DNA from: Nectonema munidae
Lineage: Eukaryota > Nematomorpha > Nectonematoida > Nectonematidae
Length of the DNA: 64,000 nucleotides
Assembly: GCA_030549495.1 (NCBI GenBank)
Contig: JAUIRK010000070.1
Span: 12,501-76,500, forward strand
Direction of reading: 5' to 3'
In this document: piece by piece, positions 1 through 13,200 of the stretch
How the letters are laid out: each line of letters starts with the position of its first letter
How positions within the stretch are numbered: position 1 is the stretch's first letter
Notes under the pieces: model-generated
The model's database searches: none
The model's input: the letters and a program-made list of their open reading frames with translations, nothing else
Told to the model about the DNA's origin: nothing
Program-made: the position numbers and the translations under genes

Positions 1-179
1 GAATCCTGAATATTCTCTAATTATTGTTAGCAAGTTTTGACACAGATTTTCTTTTTTTTTTAACAATTTCTCGATATTTGGCAATAAAATTCCATCATCT
101 TCATCATTAATTTCTTCACTGCTGGAATATTTTAATGAAAATATTTTGCTGCTTGCAACCAATTTGTCAATTTCGTTAC

Positions 180-430
180 AATTGGAACTGAAGTGTTGCC
201 GATAGGTTTGAAAGAGAACGTCTTTTTCTATTACTAATTTTGAATGATTTAATGCCGGTAATCTACAATTTTGCAGGATAACTTAACTTTTAAGGTAGAC
301 TTGTGTAAAAGATGTGAAAAACATGCAATGATAAAAAAGTTTGGGAATAAAATTCCATAACTTCTGCAGCGGATATATCGTATGTAACCGCATTTATCAA
401 CAAAAAAAATTTGTCTTACAAAAAACTTCT
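180..430 (-). pseudogene. possible hAT-type transposase relic
   Basis: Read on the minus strand, this stretch gives broken frames with a patch like FPNFFIIACFSHLLHK. That patch resembles the 'FP.l.h.tCl.H.lh' core that surrounds the C..H motif of some hAT transposases. The frames change every 20-40 residues and no ends or target duplication were seen. It could be chance in A+T-rich DNA. The rest of positions 1-1033 shows no gene that I can recognise. Confidence 0.22.
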
Positions 431-1033
431 TCATGTTTAACCTCAGTCAGGCAAACTTTACAGTAAAACCTTGTATTAGATAAAAAAAAGTTCAACTATT
501 GTGGAAGTGTTGATATAAAGAAGAAATCTTGTATGTATCGCTTATAACAATTTTAGCCACATTGAATCAAAAAGTGTTAAATATAAAAATTGACTTTATT
601 GACCTAAACTCTATAAATTGACTTTGATTGATTTAAAAATTGGAAATTAGTTCAAAATTTTTAGACTAAACAAGTAAAGATCTTTTTCAAAGAGTTTTTG
701 CTAAACGGAAATAAAAGTTGACTTTATTGACTTTTACTCGCCCTGGTTATTACGTTACATTGCTGTTTATCGCAATAAATTAAAAGTAGTAATAAACTAA
801 TCTTCTTGCAATCTTCCTGGATTTATATCATTGTCAAGTTCACTTAATTTGCTTTCGCTTAGACAATGCTTTTGAAGAATTGTTTTCGTGGCCGACGTTT
901 TATTTTGGAATTTGATAGATCGTATGCACACTTTGTAAAATTTCTTAAATGAATATTTTTCAAATTTTGCAATGTCTTTTATTAATATTTTTTGCAGTTA
1001 GCATTACTTTATCTATTATAAATGATATATAAT

Positions 1034-2742
1034 CAGGCCCGTCGCTAGAGTTATGTTGCAGGGGGGGGGGGGGGGGGCAAATCACATTATTAAATTTTTG
1101 TCATAAACTGGAAAATTTTTATTCTCAAAAATTTCATTAAATATTAATTTCAAAATAGGATTAGTCTTTTTCTCAAACTAAACTCATGCATATATTCTTC
1201 TTTTGTGACTTCTGAAGTATAATCCTTCATGAAGGACAGTAAAACAAAAGCTTATTTTCTTTCTTGATTGCAAGCACTTCTTGTTGGCGTGAAAACCCTT
1301 TTCAAATTTGAAAACACTCTTTCACAAACTGCTGTTGAAACACCAAAAGTGATGCAACCTTAAAAAATTGAACACTTTCTATCACATATCAAAGTTGTTT
1401 GAAATCATACCAGCATATAGTGTAAAAAGATTTGGAAATGCCTCTTTCATGTTGTAAAATATAGAAAACACATCTTCAAGGCATTTGTGTATTTTCTTAT
1501 CATACTTTGAAAGTATGAAAGGCTATTTTCCAAGTTTAACTAAATTTAAAATAAATTATAAAAAAACCTTCAAAATTTTAATTTCACTATCAATTTCCTC
1601 GCCATCTTTATCAATGTTAAAAATCTTAAGGAGAGGAGAAAAAACTGATTTTGATTCTAAAAATCTGGTAGAAGAGGGTAAAAGAGCCGAAACTGATTGA
1701 AATATCTCGAAGTTTTTTTCATTAAATCTTCCAAAAAAGACATATATAATTGAAATAAAAAGTTTAAAAAAAAACCTTAGTGAAAGTTCCTGAAATGAAG
1801 AATCAACGAGCTTGTTCATCAAGGTTTCAAAATAGAGTTTGTTGCTTTCTTTAGAAAGTTTTATAAACAATTAGCAATTTTTTTTCAATTAAGATACAGT
1901 AAAATTAAATTAGTAAATTTAGGTAGTATTTTACCTTCATTATTAGATGATGAAGTTTTCAGATTTTTTCTTCGGTTGAAATTTTGATTGGTTTCATACT
2001 TGTTTATTTCATGAAAAATGCTATCAAACTCTCTTGAGGTTTTTAAGCCTTCTATTTCTTTTGTCGTATAATGGATCATATCCAAGGCGCTTAAAATATC
2101 CCAATTTTCAGACTTAAAAAATTTTTTTTATTATTTTTTAAATTTAATAGAGCAAAATATGCCTGTAAATAATCATTGGAAGGTTTAATCAAATCTAAGA
2201 CCTTCTTGATAACCAAGCATGTAAAAACAATTTCCTTGTTTTTCAACAAGCTATATAAACCTGTTGATTTCAAACAAATATCTTGGTTACGACTTTCCAT
2301 ACCTTGAAAAATAAAGATGAGGTTGTTATATTTGTTGAAATCAACAAGAATACCCTTTTCCAATATATCCAAAATTTCTCGATGATTTTTCATCACTATG
2401 CAGGTAGTTTCATAATGGTTTGTCCATCTCATAGGTAAAAACCTTTTCAACTTTTCTCCTTCATAAATTTGTGAAATTTCGTATCTTGAAAAAAGTTTTT
2501 CAAGTCCATTACACATTGCGAAAAATTTTTGACTTTGTGAGTTTTGCTGCATAGAATGCATAACAACAAGATGAAGTTGATGATTAAAGCAATGTACGAT
2601 ATTAAAACTTGCGAAGACAACTGTTATAATAAATAAGATATACATTTTTTAACGACACTCAGAGGAGGCAAAAAAAATCCGGGGAGGGGGGGGGCATTGC
2701 CCCCTTGCCCCCCCCCCCCCCCCCCCCTTATCGACGGGCCTG
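1034..2742. mobile_element. hAT DNA transposon relic with 8-bp target duplication
   Basis: The element starts CAGGCCCGTCG and ends CGACGGGCCTG, an 11-bp perfect terminal inverted repeat. It is flanked on both sides by the 8-bp direct repeat TATATAAT (1026-1033 and 2743-2750), the duplication size typical of hAT elements. A run of about 17 G follows the left end and a run of more than 20 C precedes the right end, so the subterminal parts are also inverted copies of each other. The interior is a broken minus-strand transposase. At 1.7 kb it is shorter than a complete hAT element, and the N-terminal half of the gene appears to be missing. Confidence 0.9.
1240..2645 (-). pseudogene. hAT transposase (ZMYM1-like type), C-terminal two thirds, broken
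   Basis: On the minus strand the order of motifs matches the C-terminal part of a hAT transposase. HCFNHQLHLV near 2590 is the C..H motif of the RNase-H-like core. A long helical insertion follows (RWTNHYETTCIVMKNHREIL and onward). SALLPS lies near 1650. The hAT dimerisation signature GVSTAVCERVFSNLKRV lies near 1300-1345. The pieces sit in at least three frames, separated by stops (open stretches 2091-2645, 1885-2085 and 1556-1870). The zinc-finger N-terminus and first catalytic Asp region are not present. It lies within matched hAT ends and cannot code for an active enzyme. Confidence 0.8.
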
Positions 2743-2750
2743 TATATAAT

Positions 2751-4222
2751 GTCATATTTTTAAAGGGAAAGCCACACTCTAATGCTTAAATCGAGAATCC
2801 ACAATTTCCAAAGGCCAATTTCTAGAGGCAGTATAACTCATTCTTCTAAACTAACACCACTGATAAAAAATGAAAAGAATATTTGTTCGAATTTCATACA
2901 GTTGAGTCTGAAAATGAAGATCAATCTTTTACAAAGCTTCTTCTTTTTTTTAGATTTTTTAGGATTCTAGCAAGGCTCTCACATACGGGGGAAGAGAGGA
3001 GGCATATGGCGTGAGGCGATATCTCTTTGGGCGGCAAATATATAAAAAAAGGATATTCATATTATGCAAGTCCATTGTTAGAAATGAAAGAAAACTTTTA
3101 AAAATTGCAACCAATTTTAAATGAACAGTGTCATCAATAACTTTTGTCATAGTAAAATAGAAAAATTTGATGTAATCGTGTATTCTTAAGCCTGTCATTC
3201 ATTTTGAAAGGTCATTAATTAAAAATGATCTTTAAAATTTCTCTAATGAAAAAAATCCACTGCGCCTAGAAATATCAAATGTCATTTGGTAGCAATTCAG
3301 TTTTTTTAATCAAGAAAGAATTTGAGTTCAAAATTTGGTAGTTCTTCCACATATAAGTTCTTTTTTTATTAAAAAATCCACTTTTAATTAAAAATTTATC
3401 AGTAAAATAAAACAACATATGTCAAAATTTTTCTTCATGCGAAAGTTTTTAAACATATCGCTCAAATGCTTTACTTCATTCTAAATCACTAAGCACGAGT
3501 ATTTATGAGTATATCTATCATTTGTCCAACCAACATTCTCTATAAAAATGGATACTTTCCAAGTTGGGCATAAAATTTTTTTTTCAAAACTGGAAAATCG
3601 AAGAATCTAAGTTGAACATTTTGTCTAATGTTGTTAAGTTGATACAATTTCATGAAAATTGCATCCTCTAAATTCAATATACAGTTTGATCATCATTATA
3701 TTTATGTTTTCACAAAACATCTCACTATCTACATGAAAAAGGTGATGTGACTTTAATGAGAACACCCTTGATACAGAAATGCTTATATTTGAGAGTATTG
3801 CCTTTGTTTGAATGAAATACTTCAAATTGCTCATACAGATAGATATACAAGTTACTTAGAGATCTTTTGTCTTGATTAAAGATGCTACATACATGCTCAC
3901 ATACTTAAAACGCGAAATAATTACTTCTGTCTTTGGGAACGTTGATTTATTGACTATGCAATAACAGCATGTATTGTACAAATTCGAATATTGATTTTTA
4001 AATATTTTTTTTCCAATTTAGTGTGTATTTTAAAGATAATAATTATTTATTCTGTTACGATAAATTTTTTAAAATATCGCATTTACTTTTTTTCTCGTTA
4101 CTTATTTACGGTCCAAAAAGAGTGGAAGTTTCTTTTGGCAAAATAAAGCAAACGAATGTACATCGTTTAGTATCATATGTGTGCACGGTTACTTTTTAAT
4201 ACGATGCCTTCCACGCTGTAGC
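2751..4222. other. non-coding stretch, nothing recognised
   Basis: A+T-rich DNA between the hAT element and the first K2P sequences. I looked here for a K2P first transmembrane (M1) exon ending in phase 2 on the + strand and did not find a convincing one. Short open frames at 2959-3198 and 3634-3834 look like chance. Confidence 0.5.
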
Positions 4223-4231
4223 TTTAAATAG
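4223..4231 (+). promoter_or_regulatory. possible TATA-like box of the K2P gene
   Basis: TTTAAATAG lies about 50 bases upstream of an ATG (4280) that would splice in phase to the first certain K2P exon. Variants of TATAAA are common in this base composition, so the call is weak. It only matters if the channel really starts at 4280. Confidence 0.2.
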
Positions 4232-4279
4232 CACAAATAGGAGAGGGACTTGGTTTGGTCGTGAAATAAGCCGTCAACG

Positions 4280-4287
4280 ATGCTGAG
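4280..4287 (+). CDS. tentative first mini-exon of the K2P gene (Met-Leu-Arg)
   Basis: ATGCTGAG is followed by GTAAAC. It ends in phase 2, as the acceptor at 4440 requires, giving M-L-R-N-S-S-E-L. An in-frame TGA lies just upstream at 4262, so this ATG would be the true start. It would make a channel with no M1 segment, which is unusual. The match of phase could be luck. An alternative is an M1 exon further upstream, or translation from ATG 4417 without splicing. Confidence 0.25.
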
Positions 4288-7200
4288 GTAAACATGCTGA
4301 CATATTTTGATATAGACAAAAGTACACTTGTATCTTAGTTAGTGTATGTTATCTAAAAGTCAAACTTATACAAGGACTGGAAATAAGATTACACGCGCAT
4401 CTTCAACGCTAATATAATGGTTTCTTGCTTTGGATTTAGAAACTCTAGTGAACTGGAGAAAAAGACTCAACTCAAAATCCGAGAACTCATGAAACTGATT
4501 CTCTCCAAGAAAAATGATAGAGGCGTGATGATTGTGGGTGATGAGGTTGAAGTCACTCCCAAAAATTGGGTTATGAGTAGAGCTATTTTCTTTTCCGCGA
4601 CCGTTATCAGCACTGTAGGTATACTCTTGCTTCCTTATACACACATATGCACATCTTTCCTCACACTTATTCCACGTTGAAATTCTTTTACAAAACTCTT
4701 CGTCGAAGTTGACTTCATAAAAGTGTAACGGAATAACTAGTTTTATCTGAAAAAAAAATTATTTTTCCTTTAGTCACCGAAGTTGAATTATTTCTTAAAA
4801 TATGAGTTGGAAATAATATTCTTTAGATTTTAATAAGATACTACTTTTCACACTATTAAAATAAAACGGATTTTACAATCAAAATTTTAAATTTCACAAG
4901 AATATTATTTACACAACCATAAAATTACAAAAAGTTCTTAAAAAAAGTTTTAAAATAATAGTAAAATAAAAAACTAAAAAAACCTACTAGTTACATATCC
5001 TATAGATAGTATGGATCAATTAGCAGTATACATCCTTTATAACACGGTCAATTATAATTCGTCAAAACGCGTGAAGATCTTGGCGCCCGTTTTTTTTAAA
5101 ATAAAGTCTAAAACGTAAACTTTTTAACAAACTTATTTCTTTTTCAATTTATGTACTAAAAAGGATCTATACTGTACTTTAATAAAAAATATCCTGAATA
5201 AACAAATTGAATTTGCTTGAAACAACTCAAACTTTCAATAAAACAAAGCTTAGAGAAATCAAAAATAGAATAAACGTGAAGTAAGTATGTTGATTGAAAG
5301 GGTATATGAATTAATATCAAAAACACTGAAAAAAAGTTATCGATTACTGGAAAATGAACCCTTGAAATGAACTTAATCAGTTTGATAACTATTTTGAGAT
5401 TGAGGGATTTAAGCTTGTATGCCATGATTTTTGGTTATAACGACATCCCTAAATTCGTGAATAAACTTCTTCAAATTTGTACGGTACTAGAATATGGTGG
5501 CAAAGTGAGCACTATGATTGAGAACATTGGCAGTGAAGAATATAGCTATTTTTTATAAGACAGTTTTTTGGTTGGTAACATGGGTAAAGGCATGTTATTT
5601 ATTCCTAAGTTAGTTAGCTATTTGTTAGTTAGTTTGTGTTTTTTTTTTAATTTTTTATTTACTTTCTTTAATTACTGTTTATATAGCTTAGTTAGTTGTT
5701 TATTTCGTTAGTTTATTTGTTAGTTTATTAGTTTATTTATCTTTTCACTTGACAATAACAAAATTTCTCTAACTGCCTAAATGGCTTTTGAATATAATAT
5801 ATGCTTTTGTTTCTGTTGAGAATTTTTCTTTAGAACACTATTCGAATATAGGGATAAGTGAAAATTTAATTAAAGTTTAAAATTATTTATTATCAGGACA
5901 AATTTTTATAATAAAAATAAAAATTCTAGACTTTACATCCACAAAAATAAACTTAATTCGCAAAGCTATTAAAAATTTTATTCCAAATTCTTGATTATAC
6001 TATCTCTACTAACACATGTTTCCATTTTCACAATTAATTTTAGGACAATTTCTAATTTTTATAAATATCTAAAGTAATAAAGTGAGAGTTTGTAGAAAAA
6101 ATATGAACGAAATAAAGTAATCTTATAGATAAAAGTTTTTAAAGAGAGAGAAAAAAATTTCACAAAACTCTGGAACTGGCTTCAAATGGAATAAATAATT
6201 TTATTTACAATGTAAATTTTTTTTTGTATATGCTTGAGAGATAAAAAAGAATATAAAATAAATATGTTATTAAAATTTTTTTATTTTTTTCCTTCGTCTA
6301 AAGCACTTTGATATTTTTATTGAATAGAAAACTGGTCTTAAGGTGTTTTCATCTCTAATGAAACATTCGACTATTTTTAAGGATGAGCAAACTGCGGATT
6401 GTAAACACTTTTTTCTGTTTTTTTGCTCCATTATAGAGATTGAAAAATTTTACTTAAAATTATTTTTCCTAAACTTTTCAAAACTTGAGTATCAAAATAT
6501 GAAAGTGATGTCACGTTCTAAAACAACTTCAACTCCATTTTTCAAAATTATTTAAAAGAAATGGTAAAAAGAAAACAAACTTTTAACTCTGACGGCTAAA
6601 CCCTATGTAGACTACAAAGCAACCCATGACTCTTAGTCCACAGTTGGTCTATGGCTTAGTTCTACATTAGACTGTCCCAAAAAAATAAAAATTGAAATTT
6701 TTTGAAGCATACCTCTTAAAAATGTTTTAATACATCAAATGTTATTAATTTATATATAAATTTTTATTTCAATTGTCCTTTATTAAGTGACCGCTCATTG
6801 AACTTATGTCTCAAAAATGAATAATGAACAAACGATTTTTTTACTTTTAATTAAATATTAAAAAAGCAAATAAAAATTCATTAAACATATACATTTTTAT
6901 ATTTTATGTTTTTTTAATTAAAATTTTTTAATATTCTCATATTACTCTAATCACTCGCACTTTAGTTTTCCTCAAATTTTAAATATTAGCGTAATTTATC
7001 TAATTTGTTATTAGTAAAAACTTCACGGTCTTTTTTATATAAAATAATTTTTAGATTTTCATTTTATTATAAACATGGACACTATAAGAAAAAACATTTT
7101 ATGGCTAATTGGTTCTATGAATGACTCAATTCCAGATATCCAACTGAAATCCAGCAATTTACTACCTCTTCTTCGAGATGTATTAAGTAAACTCTACTTT

Positions 7201-10200
7201 TTAGTTTAAAAAGAAAACAGAACTCTTTCACAGGCAGTTTCACTGATAGTAGATGAAGTTTTGTCAATTTGGATTAAAGCCAGCGTACCAACAAAACACG
7301 AAACAAATATCGTATCAAAGTTGAAAAAGATCGTGGATGAATATATTCGTATTGGTAAAAACAAACACAGAAAAAGTTTTGAACAGCGATCAAGAGAAAA
7401 AGAGTTTGAAAAAACCGACATCATTTGTTTGATATAATAGTTACCCATGCTAACTATTCAAGTATAATTAAAATATGTGAAGATAAGTTGTTCTTAGAAG
7501 ACCAAGGCTCAAAGAGAAAAATGTTTATTTCGGAGGAAGATAAAGAGTTTACAGCTAAAGAGGAAAGAAAAAGAATAAAGTTGAACGAGCAAACTCTACG
7601 TAAGAAAAAATCCAACATTGAAAAAAACAGTATGAAATTCAGTCTATTCTGGAAAATGAAACAAGCGAAGAAAGTTTTTTTCCAATCTAAAAAAAGATCC
7701 AGAATTTTATCATAATTTTTTGAAGATATCAAAAAATAAAGAAAAAAAACAACAAATACCCGTGAATTCTCTATTGAAAAATGTGGATTTTTTTCTTCTT
7801 TAGACAGAACAAGTTCTTCTTCTAGACAAGCAATTCAAGTTGTTGCTCCTGCGCTAAAAGCACTTGGTGTTGATCTCAAAGATATAAATAACTTTTTCAA
7901 AATCCTCTTTGCATAGGTCCAGAATTAAATCAAGAAAGGAACTTGAAAAGAGTATAAAAAGTACTTTCACTCCAAACACTCCTCTCATAATCCATTTTGA
8001 CAGGAAATACATGAAGAATTTATCGGGAAACTTTGTGTATCATATAGCTATCGGAGTATCAGGTGTGAATAAAGAAAAACTTTTACGCATAGATGAATTA
8101 GAGAAAGCGACAGGTTATAAAATCGCAACAGCTGTACTTAATGCAATTAAAGAGTGGAAAGGTGTCGAAAGTTGTGTAGCAGGCCTCTCTTTTGATTCAA
8201 CTGCAAGTAATACAGGCATTCACAATGGGGCTTGTGTGAATATTCAGAAACCTTTCAAACAAAAATTGCTTTTTTTAACTTGTCGGCATCATATTTTTGA
8301 GGAGTGTCTTCAATTTGTTTTTTAATTCGACTTTTTAAAAATTTCAAAGAGAAATGGAATTCAATAGACAAAAAAACAATTTAGTGTTCTTGAAGGAGAA
8401 ACGCGATAAGAAACTTACTGGCTAAAAATAAACAAAGATTCTGTAATAAGTTTTGTTAAAGAGCAACTAAAGTTCAATCATCATCGTAACGATTACAGAG
8501 AGTTTTTAGAACTTTCTGTTATTTCGTTAGGGGAAATTCCTGAAAGAGGTATACATTTTACAGCACCAGGAGCATGTCATAGAGCAAGATGGATGGCCAA
8601 AGTCATTTATTGTCTGAAGATGTTTCTCTTTCGCTCTCAAATTAATTTAAGTGACGAAGAAGATGAGGCATTAAGACGTATAAATATTTTTATTGTGTCT
8701 GTTTATCTTAGATGCTGGTTTACAGCGCAAAATTCAGTTGAAGCTCCTAAAAATGATTTAGACACTTTAAAAAACCTTGAAGATTATTATAGAAGTGTTG
8801 ATCAGATGATTTCTATTGCTGCGATGAAAAAACTTAAATTGCATCTTTGGTATTTTGGTATCTGAACATTTATCTCCTCTTTATTTCTTTTTTAGTGGAA
8901 ACGAAAGAAAAAAACTGAAAATGGCCAAAGCATTGCAAAGAAAAAAGTTCAGTAGCAACCTAAGAAAATTTGAAAGTAAAAATGTTATTTCCTTCAAAGA
9001 AAAAAATGTTTCTGATTTTATTACTTCAAATTCTTACAACTTTTTCAACACCTTACAAATAGATCTTTCTTTTCTTTCTTTTCTTTCTCTAGATTCTTCT
9101 GAATGGACTGATTCTCCTTCTTATATTGAGAACGTCTTATATAAAACCTCGTTTTTATTAACCGAAAAAATGTAGCATTTGCTATTGTATAAACTACTTT
9201 ATATATAGTTTTACTATTTAACCCATTAAGTCACAATGTTCCCATTTGGGAACATAAGTAATTTCATCTTCGTCTGCTTTTTTCAATGACTTTGAATACA
9301 AATCGTCTGCGTTTTTTAGATATCGTCTGATTTCTATGGTACTTAATGGGTTAATGTATTAAAATTCATGATATTTAAGGAAATTTACTATCATATTAAT
9401 ATTACCTTAAAAAGTTTACCGATACTTAGTAAACTTCAATTTCTAATACTTTCAAAGATTTTTATGTTATGTAGTACTCAAAAAAACAAAAAGATTTCTG
9501 AATAAAAAAAGTTTAAGGTGTTAATTTGAGATGAAGTTACCTGTGAACGCAGAAGTAAAAATCTTCTGTGAGTTTTTGGAAAAAACATTTAAAAATTCCA
9601 GATTTCTAGTTTTTTAAGAAAATAGTTCTAACATAATTTCTTAATATTTTAATTAATAAATAGATATGAACATTGTAAGTTCATTCTTTTTCGTGAAATC
9701 CCTAAAATATATGAATTAATATGCGCATAATCTAAATGCAAAAATTATAAAAAATTTATAATAATAATTTAAACTATCAATATGGAAAAAATTATCAAGC
9801 GATTTAGTAAAAAAAGTAAAATTATAACTTGAATAAGATTTTTGTCAAAATAATATTCCAAAAATTACTTTATTTTAATTCATTTCCCATTTTTGGTAAT
9901 AATTTTAACTATAGAAATAATAAATCAACATTTTACTATATAATTTACTCTTTAATTAGTAATTCAGTTTTTAGATAGGAAGTTAACTATAATATATTTA
10001 ATAAGTGTTTTTCAGTGAAGTTTCCTATTTTTCCAATATTTTCATTCTATGATTATAGCATTTTAGAAGATGGAACATTTAGCACTTATTAACTCAGCTT
10101 CAAGTGACTAAATCCCTGTTTCAAAAATTTTAGATCTAGTTAAAACTTATAATATAGAGAAAGCAACACTCTTAATTTTTTGTCTACGATGTGTTTTTAG

Positions 10201-13200
10201 TTAGTGTCTCATTGCTCGCAAAGATTGAAATTCATCTTTAATCGCTTATTAAAGTCAATATTAGTATGTTTTAAGTGATTTATAAGTATTTTATAAATAT
10301 TCACTAATCTGTAAATGATATGTAATGGGAAATCAGATAATCGCATAGCTCAGATAATAATTCTAATTAGGAATCTAGTTCAATTCCCGACATAGAATAC
10401 TTAAAAAATGCTCTTAAAGGAGTTTTAGAACCACTGAGTCCTTGGCAATACGAAATAGTTGTTATTCATATTTAGCTGGAATTAATCTTATTATACTCAT
10501 GAGACTTTTTGGAGTCAATGTGTGTTAAATGTCATTTGTGTATACTGTATGTGGATTGCAGGTCCTCCCATCAACGTATTGTCCGCTCGAAGGAGGGTGT
10601 GTTGTGTGAGCCAGAACTTACACGCAGTGTTGCTATTTTCTCCACACTCCCACCCATGCAATATGAAATAAAATATTTATAATCTTACCCACAACAACGG
10701 TAAAGATGTAGATGTGCAGAAATAGAATGTTAAAAAATTTTCTAGAACGGTGAGATTATTAGTGTGGAATTGATTATATCGAGTATTGATATATAGTAAA
10801 GCATAAAATATATAAATAACAATATGAGTATAACTCATATAATATATAAATATACCAAATGAGAAGGTGAACTACGATTCACCTTCTTCTGTCTTCACAA
10901 GTGAGCGTCTTCAATGAAAGGTCTTAAAGATTAAAAAAACATCTCTGACGTCTTTATGGTGTCCTCAGGCGTTCTTCATGTAAGTTTATGCTATGGCTAC
11001 TTATGACCAGGGTTATCGTGGATATGAATATATGCATTTATATTGAAAATAATGTGTTATATAAATCTGTTAGTCGCCTTCTACGACATGTAAAACGACG
11101 TCTACACGCAGTTATAAAGATACAAAATAATATACATATGTTATTATTTAATTACAAATTTTGTGTTAAAATAAATGAAAAAAAATGAAAAAAAAGAAAA
11201 AAAATTTAAAAAAGAAGAAAATTATAAAAATATAAGTTTTAATAAAATTGAAAGGAATGATTACTGTGCTCTTTCTGTGAGCTGAGTTTTTGTTTTTTTC
11301 TAGAGCCAACTTCCAGTGAAATTTCAATAACCAGGCTAAATTTGCCAATTAAATAGCTTACAATTAAATACAAGTAACTTGGCAAAGAGTAATAAGGCCA
11401 TACATAATGCCTTCAGAGCTTTGCCAAGATCCCAATATATAGGGATCAAGTGTTAGTGGTAGAAACAAAAGCTGACGCGAAGTTTCGAAAAAATAACATT
11501 CATAATCATAATCTTAAGCCCGTGTTTTTGCTATAGCAAGTGTACCAAAATTATATATTGAGTTATGATAGGTAATTTACAATTTACAATCTTCAAAGTT
11601 GAAGTTGTTTTGTCATTTTTCGAAATTCATTTCCAAACAATTTAAATTTGAAATTTCAAAAAACTTTTCTATTTAATATAAGTTAAAACATTATACAAAT
11701 TAATTTTGAAAATTATAAAGAGAGAAATGTTGTTAAAGCAAATAAATAACTTGCTTTCACTACATTGGAGCTTAGAAAAGTTCAACATGCCTTTAAAATA
11801 ATTTAGTTTTAAATATTAAATAAAAATTTTCAAATCGTCCATTATCATCGGTGATGTTGCTTTCATTTAGAAAATACCAAAAATTTCTTCAAAAAAATTG
11901 GTTAAACTTTTTTTAAAAAAAAAAGAGTGCGATGTTATCTTGCTTTATAATATAAGTGCGTAGAAAAACTTAATTTTGAAATTTTGGTTTGTTGTAAAAA
12001 ATGGAAATTATCAAGAAGTTGTAAAATTTTTTATTATAATTTCAAAATCATTGCAAAATTTAAATCCCCAAATGTATATTAATTTTGCCAATCAATTTCA
12101 AATGGAGAGTGAGGTTTTCGGAGATAGATCAGATTATCGAAGTCTAACCCTATATAGAACATCAACACCATCAACTGGTATGAAAATGCAAAAATGTTTT
12201 AATAGTATGTGAGCGTAAGTGAAAATTTACAAAGCATTGATATAATGCATGCATGCACTAGGGTTTGCATAAGTATCGACAATTAGGAATCGATACCGAA
12301 AAAAACTTACAAAACCGGGAAATCCCGGTTCCAAACGGTTCCTTTAGGAGATATATAGACAGCAAAAAGATGCAATGAAATTGACGTTTTTGATTTATTA
12401 TAAACAGATGTACACCTTTTCTTTCTATACCATTATCATTAAAATGGTTCTAGGAGAAAAGTGTGCAAACGACAAAAGTGTGCAGCAGAGAAAAAAAGAA
12501 AAATAAACTCTTTTGTCGTTTGCCCACTTTTCTCCGTTTACCATTAAAATGAGATGACAAAGGAAAAAAGATTTTATATGAATGAAGTGCAGTAAAGTTT
12601 TATGCAAAGAATTGTATAGTGAAATAAATCAATCACAACTAAGTTATTCTCAGAACCGGGAATACTTTACGGTTCCGAGACGGTCCCTAAATTTTTAGAA
12701 CCGGGAAGGTCCCGGTATTTCGGAACCGGGAGGAAACCCTAGCATGCACTCTTAAAAACATGGTATATAGCAGCTTTGCTTGTGTAGTTCATGATACAAA
12801 AAAAATTTTAGGCTACGGAAACATAACTCCGGGAACAGCATATGGTAGAATATTTTGCATAATATACGCCATATTTGGAATTCCGCTTCTCTTGATCACA
12901 GTCACAGATGTTGGCACCCTTTTTACGCAATTTCTCCACTTTATTTGGAATAAACGTAAGAAATTTTAGATCATATATAAAATGATATCATCCCAAGGAC
13001 AAAGAAAAGTATACATTTTACAGGACAAGATCTTACTTAGCATGAATATCTTCCATAACAAAATCCCTTTAGGACTTTTGCTATTCCATTTTTATGTGAG
13101 ATTTTGTTTGATTATGCTCTTTTACAAGTTTTCGCACTAAAACTTTTATGTCATACTTCATTCTTACTTAATCGACTAATAAATCTTTTTGTTGGAAACA

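Noticed and set aside
7206-7732. Minus-strand open frames of 80 and 92 codons
   Set aside because: They are antisense to the better-supported + strand transposase-like relic.
10341-10400. Candidate working tRNA gene
   Set aside because: A- and B-box-like motifs are present but the acceptor and anticodon stems do not pair. A SINE remnant is more likely.
10541-11110. G+C-richer patch considered as a solo long terminal repeat
   Set aside because: No paired copy, flanking duplication or clear ends could be found, so the claim is not supported.
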